Of a stretch of DNA of 64,000 nucleotides, positions 1 to 9,425 are shown one piece after another. A program made the position numbers and the translations under genes. This DNA is from an uncultured Cryomorphaceae bacterium (lineage in GTDB: Bacteria; Bacteroidota; Bacteroidia; Flavobacteriales; Schleiferiaceae). How positions within the stretch are numbered: the first letter of the stretch is position 1; each line of letters begins with the position of its first letter. The DNA lies in contig CAJVWI010000001.1 of NCBI GenBank assembly GCA_913009655.1, positions 83,836-147,835 of the forward strand, written 5' to 3'. Under the pieces are notes generated by a model that saw nothing but the letters and a program-made list of their open reading frames with translations, did no database searches and was not told the DNA's origin.

Positions 1-73
1 ATAAATTTAGCCATTGTAGATGCAGTTTTATTTTTTACAAATATACAGTTCAAACTGACTTCTTATTAGGCCC

Positions 74-81
74 TACATTTG
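74..81 (+). promoter_or_regulatory. Candidate -7 promoter box of fumC
   Basis: TACATTTG matches the Bacteroidota -7 consensus TAnnTTTG. It lies 39 bases before the fumC ATG. No convincing TTG -33 element stands about 20 bases upstream, so the call rests on the one box. Confidence 0.35.
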
Positions 82-120
82 TATTACTTGAAATTATATT
101 TTGAATTTTAATTTTTTGCT

Positions 121-1506
121 ATGAAAACGCGAACTGAAAACGACTCAATGGGTCCAGTTAATGTTCCATTAAACGCCTACTGGGGAGCACAGACTGAGAG
201 ATCACGAAACAATTTCAGAATTGGAACTGAAGGTAGTATGCCTAAAGAAATTATTCATGCCTTTGCATATCTAAAAAAAGCAGCTGCAATAACAAATTCC
301 GAGCTTGGTGTATTAGATAGAAACAAATCAGATTTAATTAGTCAAGTTTGTGAAGAAATAATAGAAGGAAAATTAGATGAACAGTTTCCGCTTGTCATCT
401 GGCAAACTGGTTCTGGAACTCAGACCAACATGAACTGCAATGAAGTGATTGCTAATCGAGCCCATGAGATTAATGGTGGAAAGCTAACTGATGCGATAAA
501 AATATTGCACCCAAATGACGATGTAAATAAATCACAATCTTCAAATGATACTTTTCCTACTGCTATGCATATCGCATGTTACAGTCAAGCAGTTAATATA
601 ACTAGACCAGGCCTTGTTCATCTGCGAAATACCCTGAACAAAAAGGCATTAGAATTTAAGGACATTGTAAAAACGGGAAGAACCCATTTTATGGATGCCA
701 CTCCCCTTACTTTGGGTCAAGAAATTAGTGGATATGTAAAACAATTAGACAACGGAATCAGAGCGCTAGACAATGCCACTGTTATGGTTCAAGAATTAGC
801 TCTGGGAGGAACAGCGGTTGGCACTGGCTTAAATACGCCAAAAGGCTATTCAGAAAAAGTTGCAACAAAAATCGCAGAACTAACAAAAATGCCTTTTGTA
901 AGTGCCCCAAATAAGTTTGAAGCTCTTGCTTCGCATGATGCAATGGTAGAGCTATCAGGTGCCCTGAAACGTATAGCAGTATCACTTTTCAAGATAGGAA
1001 ATGATATAAGAATGCTATGCTCTGGGCCAAGGTCAGGAATTGGAGAAATAAGTATTCCAAATAATGAGCCTGGATCATCCATTATGCCTGGAAAAGTAAA
1101 CCCTACTCAACCAGAAGCTATTACTATGGTTGCTGCTCAAGTAATGGGAAATGATGTGGCTGTAAATATTGGCGGTGCATCCGGTCATTTTGAGCTGAAT
1201 GTTTTTAAACCTATGATTGTTTCAAATGTTCTTCAAAGCGGAAGACTAATTGGTGATGTTAGTATGAGTTTTGCAGACAAATGTGTAAGAGGTATTAAAG
1301 CCAATCGCGAGATTATTAAAAATCATTTAGACAACTCATTGATGTTAGTAACTGCTCTAAATACACATATCGGATATGATAAGTCAGCTAAAATTGCGAA
1401 AACAGCATATGATAAGAATATCACATTACGCAATGCGGCAATAGAATTGGAGTTTTTAACAAAAGAAGAATTTGATGCCTGGGTTAGGCCTGAAGATATG
1501 TGTTAA
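121..1506 (+). CDS. fumC: Class II fumarate hydratase
   Basis: It interconverts fumarate and L-malate in the TCA cycle in the cytoplasm, without an iron-sulfur cluster. The 461-residue protein has the usual class II length. It carries the superfamily signature [15 protein letters not shown] near residues 318-332 (mobile loop with the catalytic serine), the [13 protein letters not shown] block near residue 98, and the [13 protein letters not shown] block with the active-site histidine near residue 190. The ATG at 121 follows an AT-rich leader with a candidate -7 box. It converges on the arsC-like gene 15 bases downstream, and no hairpin is visible between them. Aspartase belongs to the same superfamily, but these motifs favour fumarase. 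Confidence 0.95.
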   Translation: MKTRTENDSMGPVNVPLNAYWGAQTERSRNNFRIGTEGSMPKEIIHAFAYLKKAAAITNSELGVLDRNKSDLISQVCEEIIEGKLDEQFPLVIWQTGSGTQTNMNCNEVIANRAHEINGGKLTDAIKILHPNDDVNKSQSSNDTFPTAMHIACYSQAVNITRPGLVHLRNTLNKKALEFKDIVKTGRTHFMDATPLTLGQEISGYVKQLDNGIRALDNATVMVQELALGGTAVGTGLNTPKGYSEKVATKIAELTKMPFVSAPNKFEALASHDAMVELSGALKRIAVSLFKIGNDIRMLCSGPRSGIGEISIPNNEPGSSIMPGKVNPTQPEAITMVAAQVMGNDVAVNIGGASGHFELNVFKPMIVSNVLQSGRLIGDVSMSFADKCVRGIKANREIIKNHLDNSLMLVTALNTHIGYDKSAKIAKTAYDKNITLRNAAIELEFLTKEEFDAWVRPEDMC

Positions 1507-1521
1507 CCTCAAGAAAAAAAA

Positions 1522-1872
1522 CTAGCCTTTCAACAAGTTTTCAATCAAAGATATTGGCCTAGCTACGACACCCCTATTCCCGATAACAACAATTGGTCTC
1601 TGCATTAATTTAGGATACTCGAGTATTGCATATATTAATTCTTCATCCTGGAGTTCACTCTCAGCAAAATTTGACTTCCAATCATTTTCATTTTTTCGAA
1701 TAATATCGATTGGCGAAACCTGAAGGAGCCGAATTAAGTTATCCAATTGCAAATAGCTTAGAGGAGAATTTAAATATTCTACTATTTCCAATTCAAAATT
1801 TAAATTTTTCAGATATATAATTGCCTCTCTACTTTTTGCACATCTATTATTGTGGTAAATTATTGCTTTCAT
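1522..1872 (-). CDS. arsC: ArsC/Spx-family reductase-like protein
   Basis: This 116-residue protein has the thioredoxin-like ArsC fold. The N-terminus reads YHNNRCAKSRE, where classical glutaredoxin-coupled arsenate reductases have NPRCSKSRE, and Cys11 would be the catalytic cysteine. A C-terminal RPIVVIGNRGVVARP segment matches the family's conserved substrate-loop arginine region. It lies 13 bases downstream of the giant type IX cargo gene on the same strand, and no arsenic transporter or ArsR regulator is nearby. The true substrate is therefore uncertain: in Bacteroidota such single genes are usually annotated arsenate reductase by homology. The family is clear, the arsenate activity is inference. 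Confidence 0.8.
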   Translation of the reverse strand: MKAIIYHNNRCAKSREAIIYLKNLNFELEIVEYLNSPLSYLQLDNLIRLLQVSPIDIIRKNENDWKSNFAESELQDEELIYAILEYPKLMQRPIVVIGNRGVVARPISLIENLLKG

Positions 1873-1885
1873 TTATTTAATCAAT

Positions 1886-4800
1886 TCAATGAGTATTAAT
1901 AATAACGTCCCCATGAGATCGCCCAGATGAACCGCAAATGGTTGTCCACTTGGACAACCAAAAATATACTCCAGAGGACAAATTCTTATTCTTAAAGCGC
2001 CCGTCCCAAAGAAATCTAGGATCTTGGGTGGCGTAAACTCTTTGACCCCATCTGTTGTAGACCTCAAAATGAAAATCTGAAATACTTGATGCCCCAGAAG
2101 ATGATAATTTTAAAAAATCATTATAACCATCATTATTTGGAGTAAATACATTTGGAAAAATAATCGAATCTCCATTAGGGGAAATAGAATTATAAGTTAC
2201 CATCGTTGAATCCCAAATTGAACATATGCTATCCCAAATAACAATATCCACTGAATACTGACCTGGTGAGGGCAAGTCCCATATTACTTCTGCTCCAGTT
2301 AGGGGAGTAGAAGAAAATCCATTTGGATACCAAAATATCTTGGTTGAATTTTTAGCAGCGCCTTGAGCAAACACTGTTGGCACCGAAGTACATGGATTTA
2401 CCGTTATTTTTAAATCTATCTTCCCTAAAGGCTCTCGATATTTAATTGAATATGATACCGAATCGGTCAAATCACAGATTGTATCCAAGGCCACTACTGT
2501 CAATTCAATTGGAACATAAACTTCATTATAAAAATGAAAAATTGAATCATTATCTAAATAATATGCATCCGCTCCGTCTCCCCAAAAAACATGAAACAAA
2601 TCTCCTTTAGCACTGTCAGAAGGAACCAAAAAAATAGAAGATGAGGCGTCGCAAGAGTCAAAATATATATCCATTATTGCGCTAGGGGGTGTCGGAGCAG
2701 TTACATAAATCGATAGGTTCATTAATATATCAGTTCCACATAAAAAGTCCTTTCCATAAATTGAAATAGTATAAAATCCAGGTTGACTAAATTCATGATT
2801 TTCCCCTATTGGTGAGATACTCGATAAGGTTTGACCATCTCCCCATGAAATAAAAGTGGAATCACATCTAGATGCCTGTCCTAATATTTCAGCAACTGAG
2901 CCACTACAAATTGTATCTACGTTTAAAGATAGCTTCAAATCTACTTTTTGCATTTCAAAAGCTATTTGGACTGCAGCCATATTACAATTAGTCGAGCCAT
3001 TTGTGGTGGAATAAGCATTATGAGGAAATACTGGAAGATTTGAATTTCCGCCGCACCCTGCACAAATCGCTTGATGAATAACCCCATTGGGGTCAAAACG
3101 CGAAGTCCCACCGTCTACATGTTCAGAAGCATTGAGATCTCCAAAATAGCTAGCGTATACTGGGTAACTATCATTTCCTATGACTAGGAAATAAAAATCA
3201 CTACCATCAGTATTTTTTTGCAGCGCATCTGTTGTGCAAAAAAGACCATTAGTTGTACCTCCAGTATTTGTAGCCCCTCCCCATCCAGAAAAATAAAGAC
3301 TACCGCACTCATCGACCATTAAGGCTGTAGGAGAAACATTCTGATCAATTAAAGTACCACTCCCAAATGTTTGTATCCGACAAATAGAGTCTAAATCACT
3401 GTTAGACCAAAGAAAATATTGAGATGACGATGATTGAGACCAAGAACTATTTATAGAAGTTAAATTACTCTTATTATTTCCAACTATAACAATGGAATTA
3501 GAGTCCCCAACGGCGTTAAAAGATCCAATTTTATTATGCGCAACTAAAAAACCATAATCCGCATCTACTCCTCCAAAATAGGTGCTTTTTTCAAGGCTTC
3601 CATTATTTATATCAACTCGAATGATCCATGCATCTTCAGCACCAGCTCTTTGAGGTTGAAATGATATTGAATCCGCAAGACCATCGGATTTAGAAACACC
3701 CACTGCAAATAAATGGTCTTCATTTTGAGTTGATAAATCGACTAGTCCAAATAAAGCATCAATACTTGAGCCCCCGTAGTAAGAAGACCAAAACAAGGTA
3801 TCAAGCCCCAAACTCATTTTAATCAGAATACCGTCTTGAATCCCACCTAAATTACTTCCATTTGTATTTGGAAAATCCATTGATTTAGAGCTAGACGCAA
3901 TATAAACGCCATTTGATGTTGTTAATATTTCACCTCTCGCCTCATCTCCATAATTTAAAGTTCCTAATTCATTAATGCCATCATTTCCAGACCCTCCGAT
4001 ATAAGTCATACTTTTTTTTATGGATCCAGTAGAATCCAAACGAAGAATAAATATATCTGTCCCAGAGTTAAAAGTCTGCCCACCCCCATAAATAGAACTT
4101 CCGCCGTTAAAAGAACTATCGTAAGCATTTGCAGACACAGCAAGATTATCTGATCCCGAAACTCCAAAAACATATAAATCTCCGTCTGGAGAAACCATCA
4201 TTGAATGCGGTTGTTCTCTATTATTTCCGCCAAAAAAAGTTCCTGATACCAAGCCAGTCCCATCTGACGAAAATAACATTAGTACTACATCCGTTGCACC
4301 ACCAGCAAATGAACTTTGAATTCCATTAAAATATGGAAATTGTCCACCAAAAACTATACCTCCAGCCCATGTTCTGCCCTTATTATCATATGTTGCCGTG
4401 TAACCAAAATTATCACTTATCGAGCCTGAAAATGTTGAAAAATGATAAACTGGATCGATAAGAATTGATTTTTTCGAAACTGGGCGCCAACCTCTATCTG
4501 TATTTCGCCAATGCACCTTCGATGATCCTTTTCGAGTCTTTGCCATAGGACAATCTATAATTAACTGACCTACAGGCAAATCAATTGAAAGATGGCTAGA
4601 CTTAGATTGAATACCGTCAACCCCTTCAAAACGACTTCCTAAGGCATTCAATTGATTTGGTTCATCACTAACCCATGTTGTCTTTAATTCTCCAAATTCA
4701 TTAAGCTCAAAAATTAGAGAAACGCCAGGATAGAGATTTTCCATTCGTCCTTTTCTAAATCCGCCAACTTTAGCTATTTCTTTTGTTCCAGATATAAAAT

Positions 4801-5110
4801 AATTAAATGAGCTTTTTGTTGGCTCCATAGATATCCATTTACCTTCTAGAGAACCCTCAAATCTCTCAGTAAATACATAAAAATCATTTGTGTCATATTC
4901 TCCTGGGCCCCTTAGAGAAAATCTCAGACCATCTTTAAGAATCCAGATTCTTGCATTATCAGTATGAAGTTGGGCATTTACTTCATTTGGCCATTGACCT
5001 TTATTTGGAATGAATTGACCTAGGGCCCGATCATGAATAGTTACCTGGGCATTTAAACTGCCAATTATAAAAATGAAAAATAAATATCTTGATAGTAACT
5101 GATTTGGCAT
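1886..5110 (-). CDS. Giant PKD-domain protein with gliding-motility C-terminal (T9SS type B) domain
   Basis: A secreted cell-surface protein of 1074 residues. Residues 1-21 form a signal peptide ending LNAQ. Residues about 25-210 resemble the DUF7948 domain (starts FIPNKGQWPNEV). About 230-720 hold SBBP-like beta-propeller repeats rich in YFGG/YGGS motifs. About 740-930 hold two PKD-like modules (ISWGDGQ and VFWGDGA). The last ~90 residues are a CHU_C / gliding-associated C-terminal domain: FTPNNDGYNDFL, then VYNRWGQRVY and SSGVYFW. That domain targets the type IX secretion system (type B sorting). It sits between prfB and the arsC-like gene, same strand. A candidate -7 box is 5 bases before the ATG. 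The binding target is unknown. Confidence 0.9.
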   Translation of the reverse strand: MPNQLLSRYLFFIFIIGSLNAQVTIHDRALGQFIPNKGQWPNEVNAQLHTDNARIWILKDGLRFSLRGPGEYDTNDFYVFTERFEGSLEGKWISMEPTKSSFNYFISGTKEIAKVGGFRKGRMENLYPGVSLIFELNEFGELKTTWVSDEPNQLNALGSRFEGVDGIQSKSSHLSIDLPVGQLIIDCPMAKTRKGSSKVHWRNTDRGWRPVSKKSILIDPVYHFSTFSGSISDNFGYTATYDNKGRTWAGGIVFGGQFPYFNGIQSSFAGGATDVVLMLFSSDGTGLVSGTFFGGNNREQPHSMMVSPDGDLYVFGVSGSDNLAVSANAYDSSFNGGSSIYGGGQTFNSGTDIFILRLDSTGSIKKSMTYIGGSGNDGINELGTLNYGDEARGEILTTSNGVYIASSSKSMDFPNTNGSNLGGIQDGILIKMSLGLDTLFWSSYYGGSSIDALFGLVDLSTQNEDHLFAVGVSKSDGLADSISFQPQRAGAEDAWIIRVDINNGSLEKSTYFGGVDADYGFLVAHNKIGSFNAVGDSNSIVIVGNNKSNLTSINSSWSQSSSSQYFLWSNSDLDSICRIQTFGSGTLIDQNVSPTALMVDECGSLYFSGWGGATNTGGTTNGLFCTTDALQKNTDGSDFYFLVIGNDSYPVYASYFGDLNASEHVDGGTSRFDPNGVIHQAICAGCGGNSNLPVFPHNAYSTTNGSTNCNMAAVQIAFEMQKVDLKLSLNVDTICSGSVAEILGQASRCDSTFISWGDGQTLSSISPIGENHEFSQPGFYTISIYGKDFLCGTDILMNLSIYVTAPTPPSAIMDIYFDSCDASSSIFLVPSDSAKGDLFHVFWGDGADAYYLDNDSIFHFYNEVYVPIELTVVALDTICDLTDSVSYSIKYREPLGKIDLKITVNPCTSVPTVFAQGAAKNSTKIFWYPNGFSSTPLTGAEVIWDLPSPGQYSVDIVIWDSICSIWDSTMVTYNSISPNGDSIIFPNVFTPNNDGYNDFLKLSSSGASSISDFHFEVYNRWGQRVYATQDPRFLWDGRFKNKNLSSGVYFWLSKWTTICGSSGRSHGDVIINTH

Positions 5111-5115
5111 GACCT

Positions 5116-5123
5116 CGAAGTTA
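5116..5123 (-). promoter_or_regulatory. Candidate -7 box for the giant T9SS cargo gene
   Basis: Read on the minus strand this is TAACTTCG, one mismatch from TAnnTTTG, ending 5 bases before the ATG at 5110. Initiation would then start at or next to the start codon. No good -33 TTG was found. Confidence 0.35.
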
Positions 5124-5174
5124 CAAAAGTGAGTAATGCACTCGGGTATATCTTAAAGTATTTAATTCAATGAG

Positions 5175-6284
5175 CTATTCATTATCAAGACCCTTATTTG
5201 CCGTACCGTCAGCCATCAAATAAGCTTTCAAAAAACCCTCAATATTACCATCAAGAACAGAATCTGGATCCGTAGACTCCAAAGCAGTTCGCACATCTTT
5301 TACTAGTTTATACGGGTGAAGTACATAATTACGAATCTGGGATCCCCATTCAATTTTCATTTTTCCAGCTTCAATATCGTTCCGCTTAGCTAATTTTTTT
5401 TGGAGCTCAATTTCATAAAGTTGAGATTTCAACATCTGCATTGCTCTTGAACGATTATCGTGCTGTGAGCGGGTTTCGGAGCACTGAATCTGAATACCAG
5501 ATGGTTTATGGTTTAATTGTACTTTGGTTTCTACTTTGTTTACGTTTTGTCCTCCAGCACCACTTGAACGTGCAGTTGTAATTTCAATATCTGCAGGATT
5601 GATTTCAATTTCAATTGTATCATCTACAAGTGGGTAAACATATACTGAAACAAATGATGTATGTCTTTTTGCATTGCTATCAAAAGGACTAATTCTAACT
5701 AGTCGATGAACACCATTTTCTCCTTTTAAATAGCCAAAAACATAGTCTCCATCAATTTCCAGAGTTACTGTTTTCACACCTGCAACATCACCTTCTTGAA
5801 AGTTCAACTCTCTAACTTTATGATTATTGCGCTCTGCCCATCTTAAATACATTCTCATCAACATTCCAGCCCAGTCGCAAGACTCAGTCCCTCCCGCACC
5901 TGCAGTAATTTGTATAACGCAGGATAATTTATCTTCTTCTCCGGATAACATATTTCTGAATTCCATATCACCAAGCTCTACTTCTAATTTTTGAACTGCT
6001 TGATCAACTTCTAATTCTGAAAGACCACCCTCTTTAAAGAAGTCTAGTGACAATTCTACTTCTCCAAAAAGAGATACAATCTTCTCATATCCCTGAATCC
6101 AATATTTCATTTCTCGGATATTTTTCATCACTAATTCAGCTCTTGCTGAATCCTTCCAAAAATCAGGGTCAATTGTTAGTTCTTCTTCATTTTGTAATTT
6201 TATTTTACGCTCATCAGGTCTAATAAAATTCTTTAGAACTATTAATCGAGATTTAAAATCTTTTAGTTGATCGTTTGAAACCAT
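5175..6284 (-). CDS. prfB: Peptide chain release factor 2
   Basis: RF2 reads UGA and UAA stop codons and triggers peptide release. The 369-residue protein has the codon-recognition tripeptide SPF at about residues 199-201 and the catalytic GGQ at about 244-246, within [18 protein letters not shown]2 genes commonly need a +1 frameshift at an in-frame UGA near codon 26. Here the frame is continuous through that place ([10 protein letters not shown]), so no frameshift site exists. The start at 6284 is supported by alignment of the N-terminal helix and by a -7 box 4 bases upstream. It diverges from ltaE over only 34 bases, with the giant T9SS gene downstream. Confidence 0.96.
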   Translation of the reverse strand: MVSNDQLKDFKSRLIVLKNFIRPDERKIKLQNEEELTIDPDFWKDSARAELVMKNIREMKYWIQGYEKIVSLFGEVELSLDFFKEGGLSELEVDQAVQKLEVELGDMEFRNMLSGEEDKLSCVIQITAGAGGTESCDWAGMLMRMYLRWAERNNHKVRELNFQEGDVAGVKTVTLEIDGDYVFGYLKGENGVHRLVRISPFDSNAKRHTSFVSVYVYPLVDDTIEIEINPADIEITTARSSGAGGQNVNKVETKVQLNHKPSGIQIQCSETRSQHDNRSRAMQMLKSQLYEIELQKKLAKRNDIEAGKMKIEWGSQIRNYVLHPYKLVKDVRTALESTDPDSVLDGNIEGFLKAYLMADGTANKGLDNE

Positions 6285-6288
6285 ATGA

Positions 6289-6296
6289 CAAAAGTA
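6289..6296 (-). promoter_or_regulatory. -7 promoter box of prfB
   Basis: On the minus strand this reads TACTTTTG, a full match to TAnnTTTG, and ends 4 bases before the prfB ATG. The start of transcription would fall at the start codon. The divergent ltaE box lies 10 bases away. Confidence 0.5.
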
Positions 6297-6306
6297 AGGC
6301 GATGAC

Positions 6307-6314
6307 TACCTTGG
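6307..6314 (+). promoter_or_regulatory. -7 promoter box of ltaE
   Basis: TACCTTGG is one mismatch from TAnnTTTG and ends 4 bases before the ltaE ATG at 6319. It mirrors the spacing of the prfB box on the other strand of this 34-base divergent spacer. Confidence 0.4.
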
Positions 6315-6318
6315 TACC

Positions 6319-7347
6319 ATGGAAAATACAACAGCGGATTTTCGTTCAGATACGGTAACAAAACCAACAAAGGATATGCTGGATGCAATGACCAAGGCAC
6401 CTATTGGAGATGATGTATTGGGAGATGATCCAACCGTCAAGCGATTAGAAAGCATAGCCTCTGAGATGTTTGGAATGGAATCAGGATTATTTTGTCCTTC
6501 CGGAACCATGACTAATCAAATTGCCATAAATGTGCATTGCAGACCCGGTGAGGAATTAATCTGCTCGCCACTATCGCATATTTACAACTATGAAGGCGGT
6601 GGTGTGGCATTTAATTCAGGAGTTCAAATCAGAACAGGTGGTGATAACTATGGAAGAATTTTTCCTGAAGATATCAAACGTCTTATCCAACCCGAAATTG
6701 ATGTACATGCAGCTCAAAGTAGCCTAGTAGTCGTGGAAAATACATCTAATAAAGGAGGTGGGACATGCTTGGGAGTCGCTTTACTTAAAGACTTAGCTGC
6801 CATAGCGCGATCTAATGGCCTCAACTATCATTTAGATGGAGCAAGAGTATTTAACGCAATTGTCAGGGATAATGAATCTTCAGAAGACTATAACTTTTTT
6901 GATACTATATCGATATGCTTAAGCAAGGGACTTGGAGCTCCAGTAGGATCTTTACTTTTAGGAAATAAAGACTTCATATCTCAGGGAAAAAGAGTTAGGA
7001 AAAGGTTTGGGGGAGGAATGCGACAAAGCGGTTATCTCGCTGCAGCAGGAATTTATGCCTTAGAAAATAACATTAACCGTTTATCATTAGATCATGATTT
7101 GGCTCAAAGAATATTTATCAAATTGAGTCAACTTGATTTTATAGCTGAAATAAAACCGGTTCAAAGTAACATTGTATTATTCAGAGTTAAGAATTCAACA
7201 AGCACTATTGACCTCCATAATCACTTGCTTTTAAGAAATATTCTTATCATACTAATGGATAAAGACTGGATGAGAATTGTTACGCACCTCGATATTAAAG
7301 AAAAACATATTCAAGATTTATTCGAGGGTCTATCAACTTTTTCCTGA
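6319..7347 (+). CDS. ltaE: Low-specificity L-threonine aldolase (PLP-dependent)
   Basis: It cleaves L-threonine or L-allo-threonine to glycine and acetaldehyde. The 342-residue protein opens with the family hallmark FRSDTVTKPT, followed by GDDVLGDDPTVKRLE. The PLP-binding lysine is about residue 203, in CLSKGLGAPVG, and HLDGARVFNA carries the cofactor-contacting aspartate. The start is fixed by the short 34-base divergent spacer shared with prfB. Its 3' end overlaps the convergent recX by 37 bases. The glycine it yields could feed the glycine cleavage system, whose P protein gcvP is at 38-41 kb; that link is inference. Confidence 0.92.
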   Translation: MENTTADFRSDTVTKPTKDMLDAMTKAPIGDDVLGDDPTVKRLESIASEMFGMESGLFCPSGTMTNQIAINVHCRPGEELICSPLSHIYNYEGGGVAFNSGVQIRTGGDNYGRIFPEDIKRLIQPEIDVHAAQSSLVVVENTSNKGGGTCLGVALLKDLAAIARSNGLNYHLDGARVFNAIVRDNESSEDYNFFDTISICLSKGLGAPVGSLLLGNKDFISQGKRVRKRFGGGMRQSGYLAAAGIYALENNINRLSLDHDLAQRIFIKLSQLDFIAEIKPVQSNIVLFRVKNSTSTIDLHNHLLLRNILIILMDKDWMRIVTHLDIKEKHIQDLFEGLSTFS

Positions 7348-7796
7348 AGTAAGTCAAGTATTAAATCATTTTCAAAACCTCTATTTTGAAAATATTTTAA
7401 TAATGCTGATTGACTATATTTCGTGTGAGTAATTAGCAACCGCTTAGAAATTAAAATATCCAGACAATTTCTGTATTCTATGTCATCAATTTCTGAAAGT
7501 CCAATTTTTATACATTTGGAGGTCACTCCTTTCGAGATGAGGGATTGCTGAATCTTTATTCGTCCCCATTTTTTAATATTAAATTTTCCTCTTGCATAGG
7601 CACGAGAATACCTTTCTTCAGATAGATAACCTTCCAAAATCAAGTCCGATAATATATTATCTATGACATCACTAGTTAAGCCCATTTGGGCCAATCTAAT
7701 TTTCACTTCACTCTGACATCTCTCCTGAAACGAACAATATTTTCGGATTGCCGTCTTGGCAATTTCAAAGTCAAAAAAAATTTTACTCTTAAACAT
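7311..7796 (-). CDS. recX: Regulatory protein RecX
   Basis: RecX binds RecA filaments and modulates recombination and SOS activity. The 161-residue protein is all helical, with the repeated three-helix modules of the family: CSFQERCQSEVKIRLAQMG, then DLILEGYLSEERYSRAYARG, then KWGRIKIQQSLISKGV. Length and motif order fit RecX. It is not next to recA, which is 26 kb away at 33.7-34.7 kb. It follows the RNase G/E gene on the same strand but behind a clear hairpin terminator, so it probably has its own promoter. Its end overlaps ltaE tail-to-tail by 37 bases. Confidence 0.88.
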   Translation of the reverse strand: MFKSKIFFDFEIAKTAIRKYCSFQERCQSEVKIRLAQMGLTSDVIDNILSDLILEGYLSEERYSRAYARGKFNIKKWGRIKIQQSLISKGVTSKCIKIGLSEIDDIEYRNCLDILISKRLLITHTKYSQSALLKYFQNRGFENDLILDLLQEKVDRPSNKS

Positions 7797-7811
7797 AATC
7801 TTTTAAAAATA

Positions 7812-7838
7812 GCTAAAGCGGATATTTACCGCTTTAGC
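7812..7838 (-). terminator. Rho-independent terminator after the RNase G/E operon
   Basis: A perfect 10-bp stem, GCTAAAGCGG paired with CCGCTTTAGC around a 7-base loop, is followed on the minus strand by TATTTTTA. It lies between rng and recX and should end the HU-rng transcript. Confidence 0.75.
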
Positions 7839-7862
7839 ATAAATTTATTTTTAAAAAAAAAA

Positions 7863-9413
7863 TTAGCCCATTTTTCTATTTTTTGAATCTGCGAAACGAT
7901 ACTCCAACATTTTAAAGGCATCTCTTTCAACAACTTGTAATTTCATTCCATATGAGCGTGACCATTTTTTAAATCGGCGATTCCATAGATATCCTGTTGT
8001 TAAATATGCATGAATGAAAGGATGTACATGAAGAAATATAGTCTCGTTTCTTCCTTTTGATTTCATACGCCCAACGATTTGATCAAATTTTTGCTCAAGT
8101 GCCGTAATCATGGTGATTGGAGCTTCAACCAGAGAGTCAGGGTTTTCTTCCTTAGTTTCAATTCTCTGAGCAGGTCTAACTCTTTGTCTTGTGATTTCGA
8201 TCAACCCAAATCTTGACGGAGGCAATATCTTATGACGAGCCCGATCAACAGACATGACTTCCTTCATTTTTTCAAATAAAGCCTTACGATGCTCAGCAGT
8301 ATTCATATCAATAAAATCAATACAAATTATACCGCCCATGTCACGTAACCGCAGTTGACGACCAATTTCTTCAGCTGCCATTATATTAACAGCCAAAGCA
8401 TTTTCTTCTTGGCTTTCTCCTTTACTCGATCTATTTCCGCTGTTAACGTCAATTACATGCATTGCTTCAGTATGCTCAATAATCAAATAAGTTCCCTTAC
8501 CCATATTAACGGTTCTGCCAAATGCAGATTTCAGCTGTCTATCAACACCATATTGCTGAAAAATCGGAACAGATGAATTATGAAACTTAACAATTGAAGA
8601 TTTTTCTGGAGCGATAGATTCGATAAATTCTTTAATTTCAGCATGCAGACTTTGGTCATCTACGACTATTTGATCAAAAGAATCATTAAATACATCTCGC
8701 AAGTATGCACTTGCCCTGTCCATCTCTTGTAAAACACACTTGCGTGGTTTTGCATTACGAAGATTTCTATGCAAAATTTTCCACCTTTTCAATAAATCGG
8801 CTAAATCAGCCTTTAAATCTTCAGCGGATGCGCCATCAGCAACAGTGCGAACTATCACACCAAAACCTTTTGGACGTATGGATTGAACAAGCTTACGCAG
8901 TCTATCTTTCTCTTTTCTTTCGCGGATCTTCTGAGAAACGGATATTCTATCCGTAAACGGCACCAAAACGATAAATCGTCCTGCAATCGATATCTCAGAT
9001 GTAACCCTTGGACCTTTAGTCGAAATGGGTTCCTTTACCACTTGAATCAGGATTTCATCTCCTGACTTAATGGTGTTCTCCATCTCCCCGTCCTTGTTTA
9101 TTAGGGGAAGTAACCCGAAATCAGCAATGTTTGATGACTGTTTTCCGAGATGAACTTTTTTATTAAAGGATAACCATGAAGAAATTTGTGGCCCTAAGTC
9201 ATGATAGTGTAGAAAAGCATCTTTTTCATATCCTACATCTATAAAAGCGGCATTTAAACTAGTTGCGAGTTTTCGCACCTGACCTAAATACACATCGCCA
9301 ACCGAAAACTGCTGTTTTGCATTTTCATTGACTAGCTCAACTAAACGACCATCTTTGAGAAGAGAAATAACTGCGTTCGACTCATTCGCTTGAATGATTA
9401 ACTCGGTACGCAT
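7863..9413 (-). CDS. rng: Ribonuclease E/G family endoribonuclease
   Basis: A single-strand-specific endoribonuclease for rRNA maturation and mRNA decay, 516 residues, thus RNase G-like without the long RNase E scaffold tail. An S1 RNA-binding domain lies at about 35-125 (VGDVYLGQV, AFIDVGYEKDAFL). The catalytic core has the metal-binding aspartates in VIDVNSGNR and CIDFIDMNTAEHR and the LIEITRQRVRP block. The CPxC zinc-link that joins subunits in Escherichia coli RNase E/G is absent: the place reads ENPDSLVEAPI. It is the last gene of a minus-strand operon starting with HU, 12 bases after the bS22-like gene. Confidence 0.93.
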   Translation of the reverse strand: MRTELIIQANESNAVISLLKDGRLVELVNENAKQQFSVGDVYLGQVRKLATSLNAAFIDVGYEKDAFLHYHDLGPQISSWLSFNKKVHLGKQSSNIADFGLLPLINKDGEMENTIKSGDEILIQVVKEPISTKGPRVTSEISIAGRFIVLVPFTDRISVSQKIRERKEKDRLRKLVQSIRPKGFGVIVRTVADGASAEDLKADLADLLKRWKILHRNLRNAKPRKCVLQEMDRASAYLRDVFNDSFDQIVVDDQSLHAEIKEFIESIAPEKSSIVKFHNSSVPIFQQYGVDRQLKSAFGRTVNMGKGTYLIIEHTEAMHVIDVNSGNRSSKGESQEENALAVNIMAAEEIGRQLRLRDMGGIICIDFIDMNTAEHRKALFEKMKEVMSVDRARHKILPPSRFGLIEITRQRVRPAQRIETKEENPDSLVEAPITMITALEQKFDQIVGRMKSKGRNETIFLHVHPFIHAYLTTGYLWNRRFKKWSRSYGMKLQVVERDAFKMLEYRFADSKNRKMG

Positions 9414-9425
9414 AATTATTTATAT

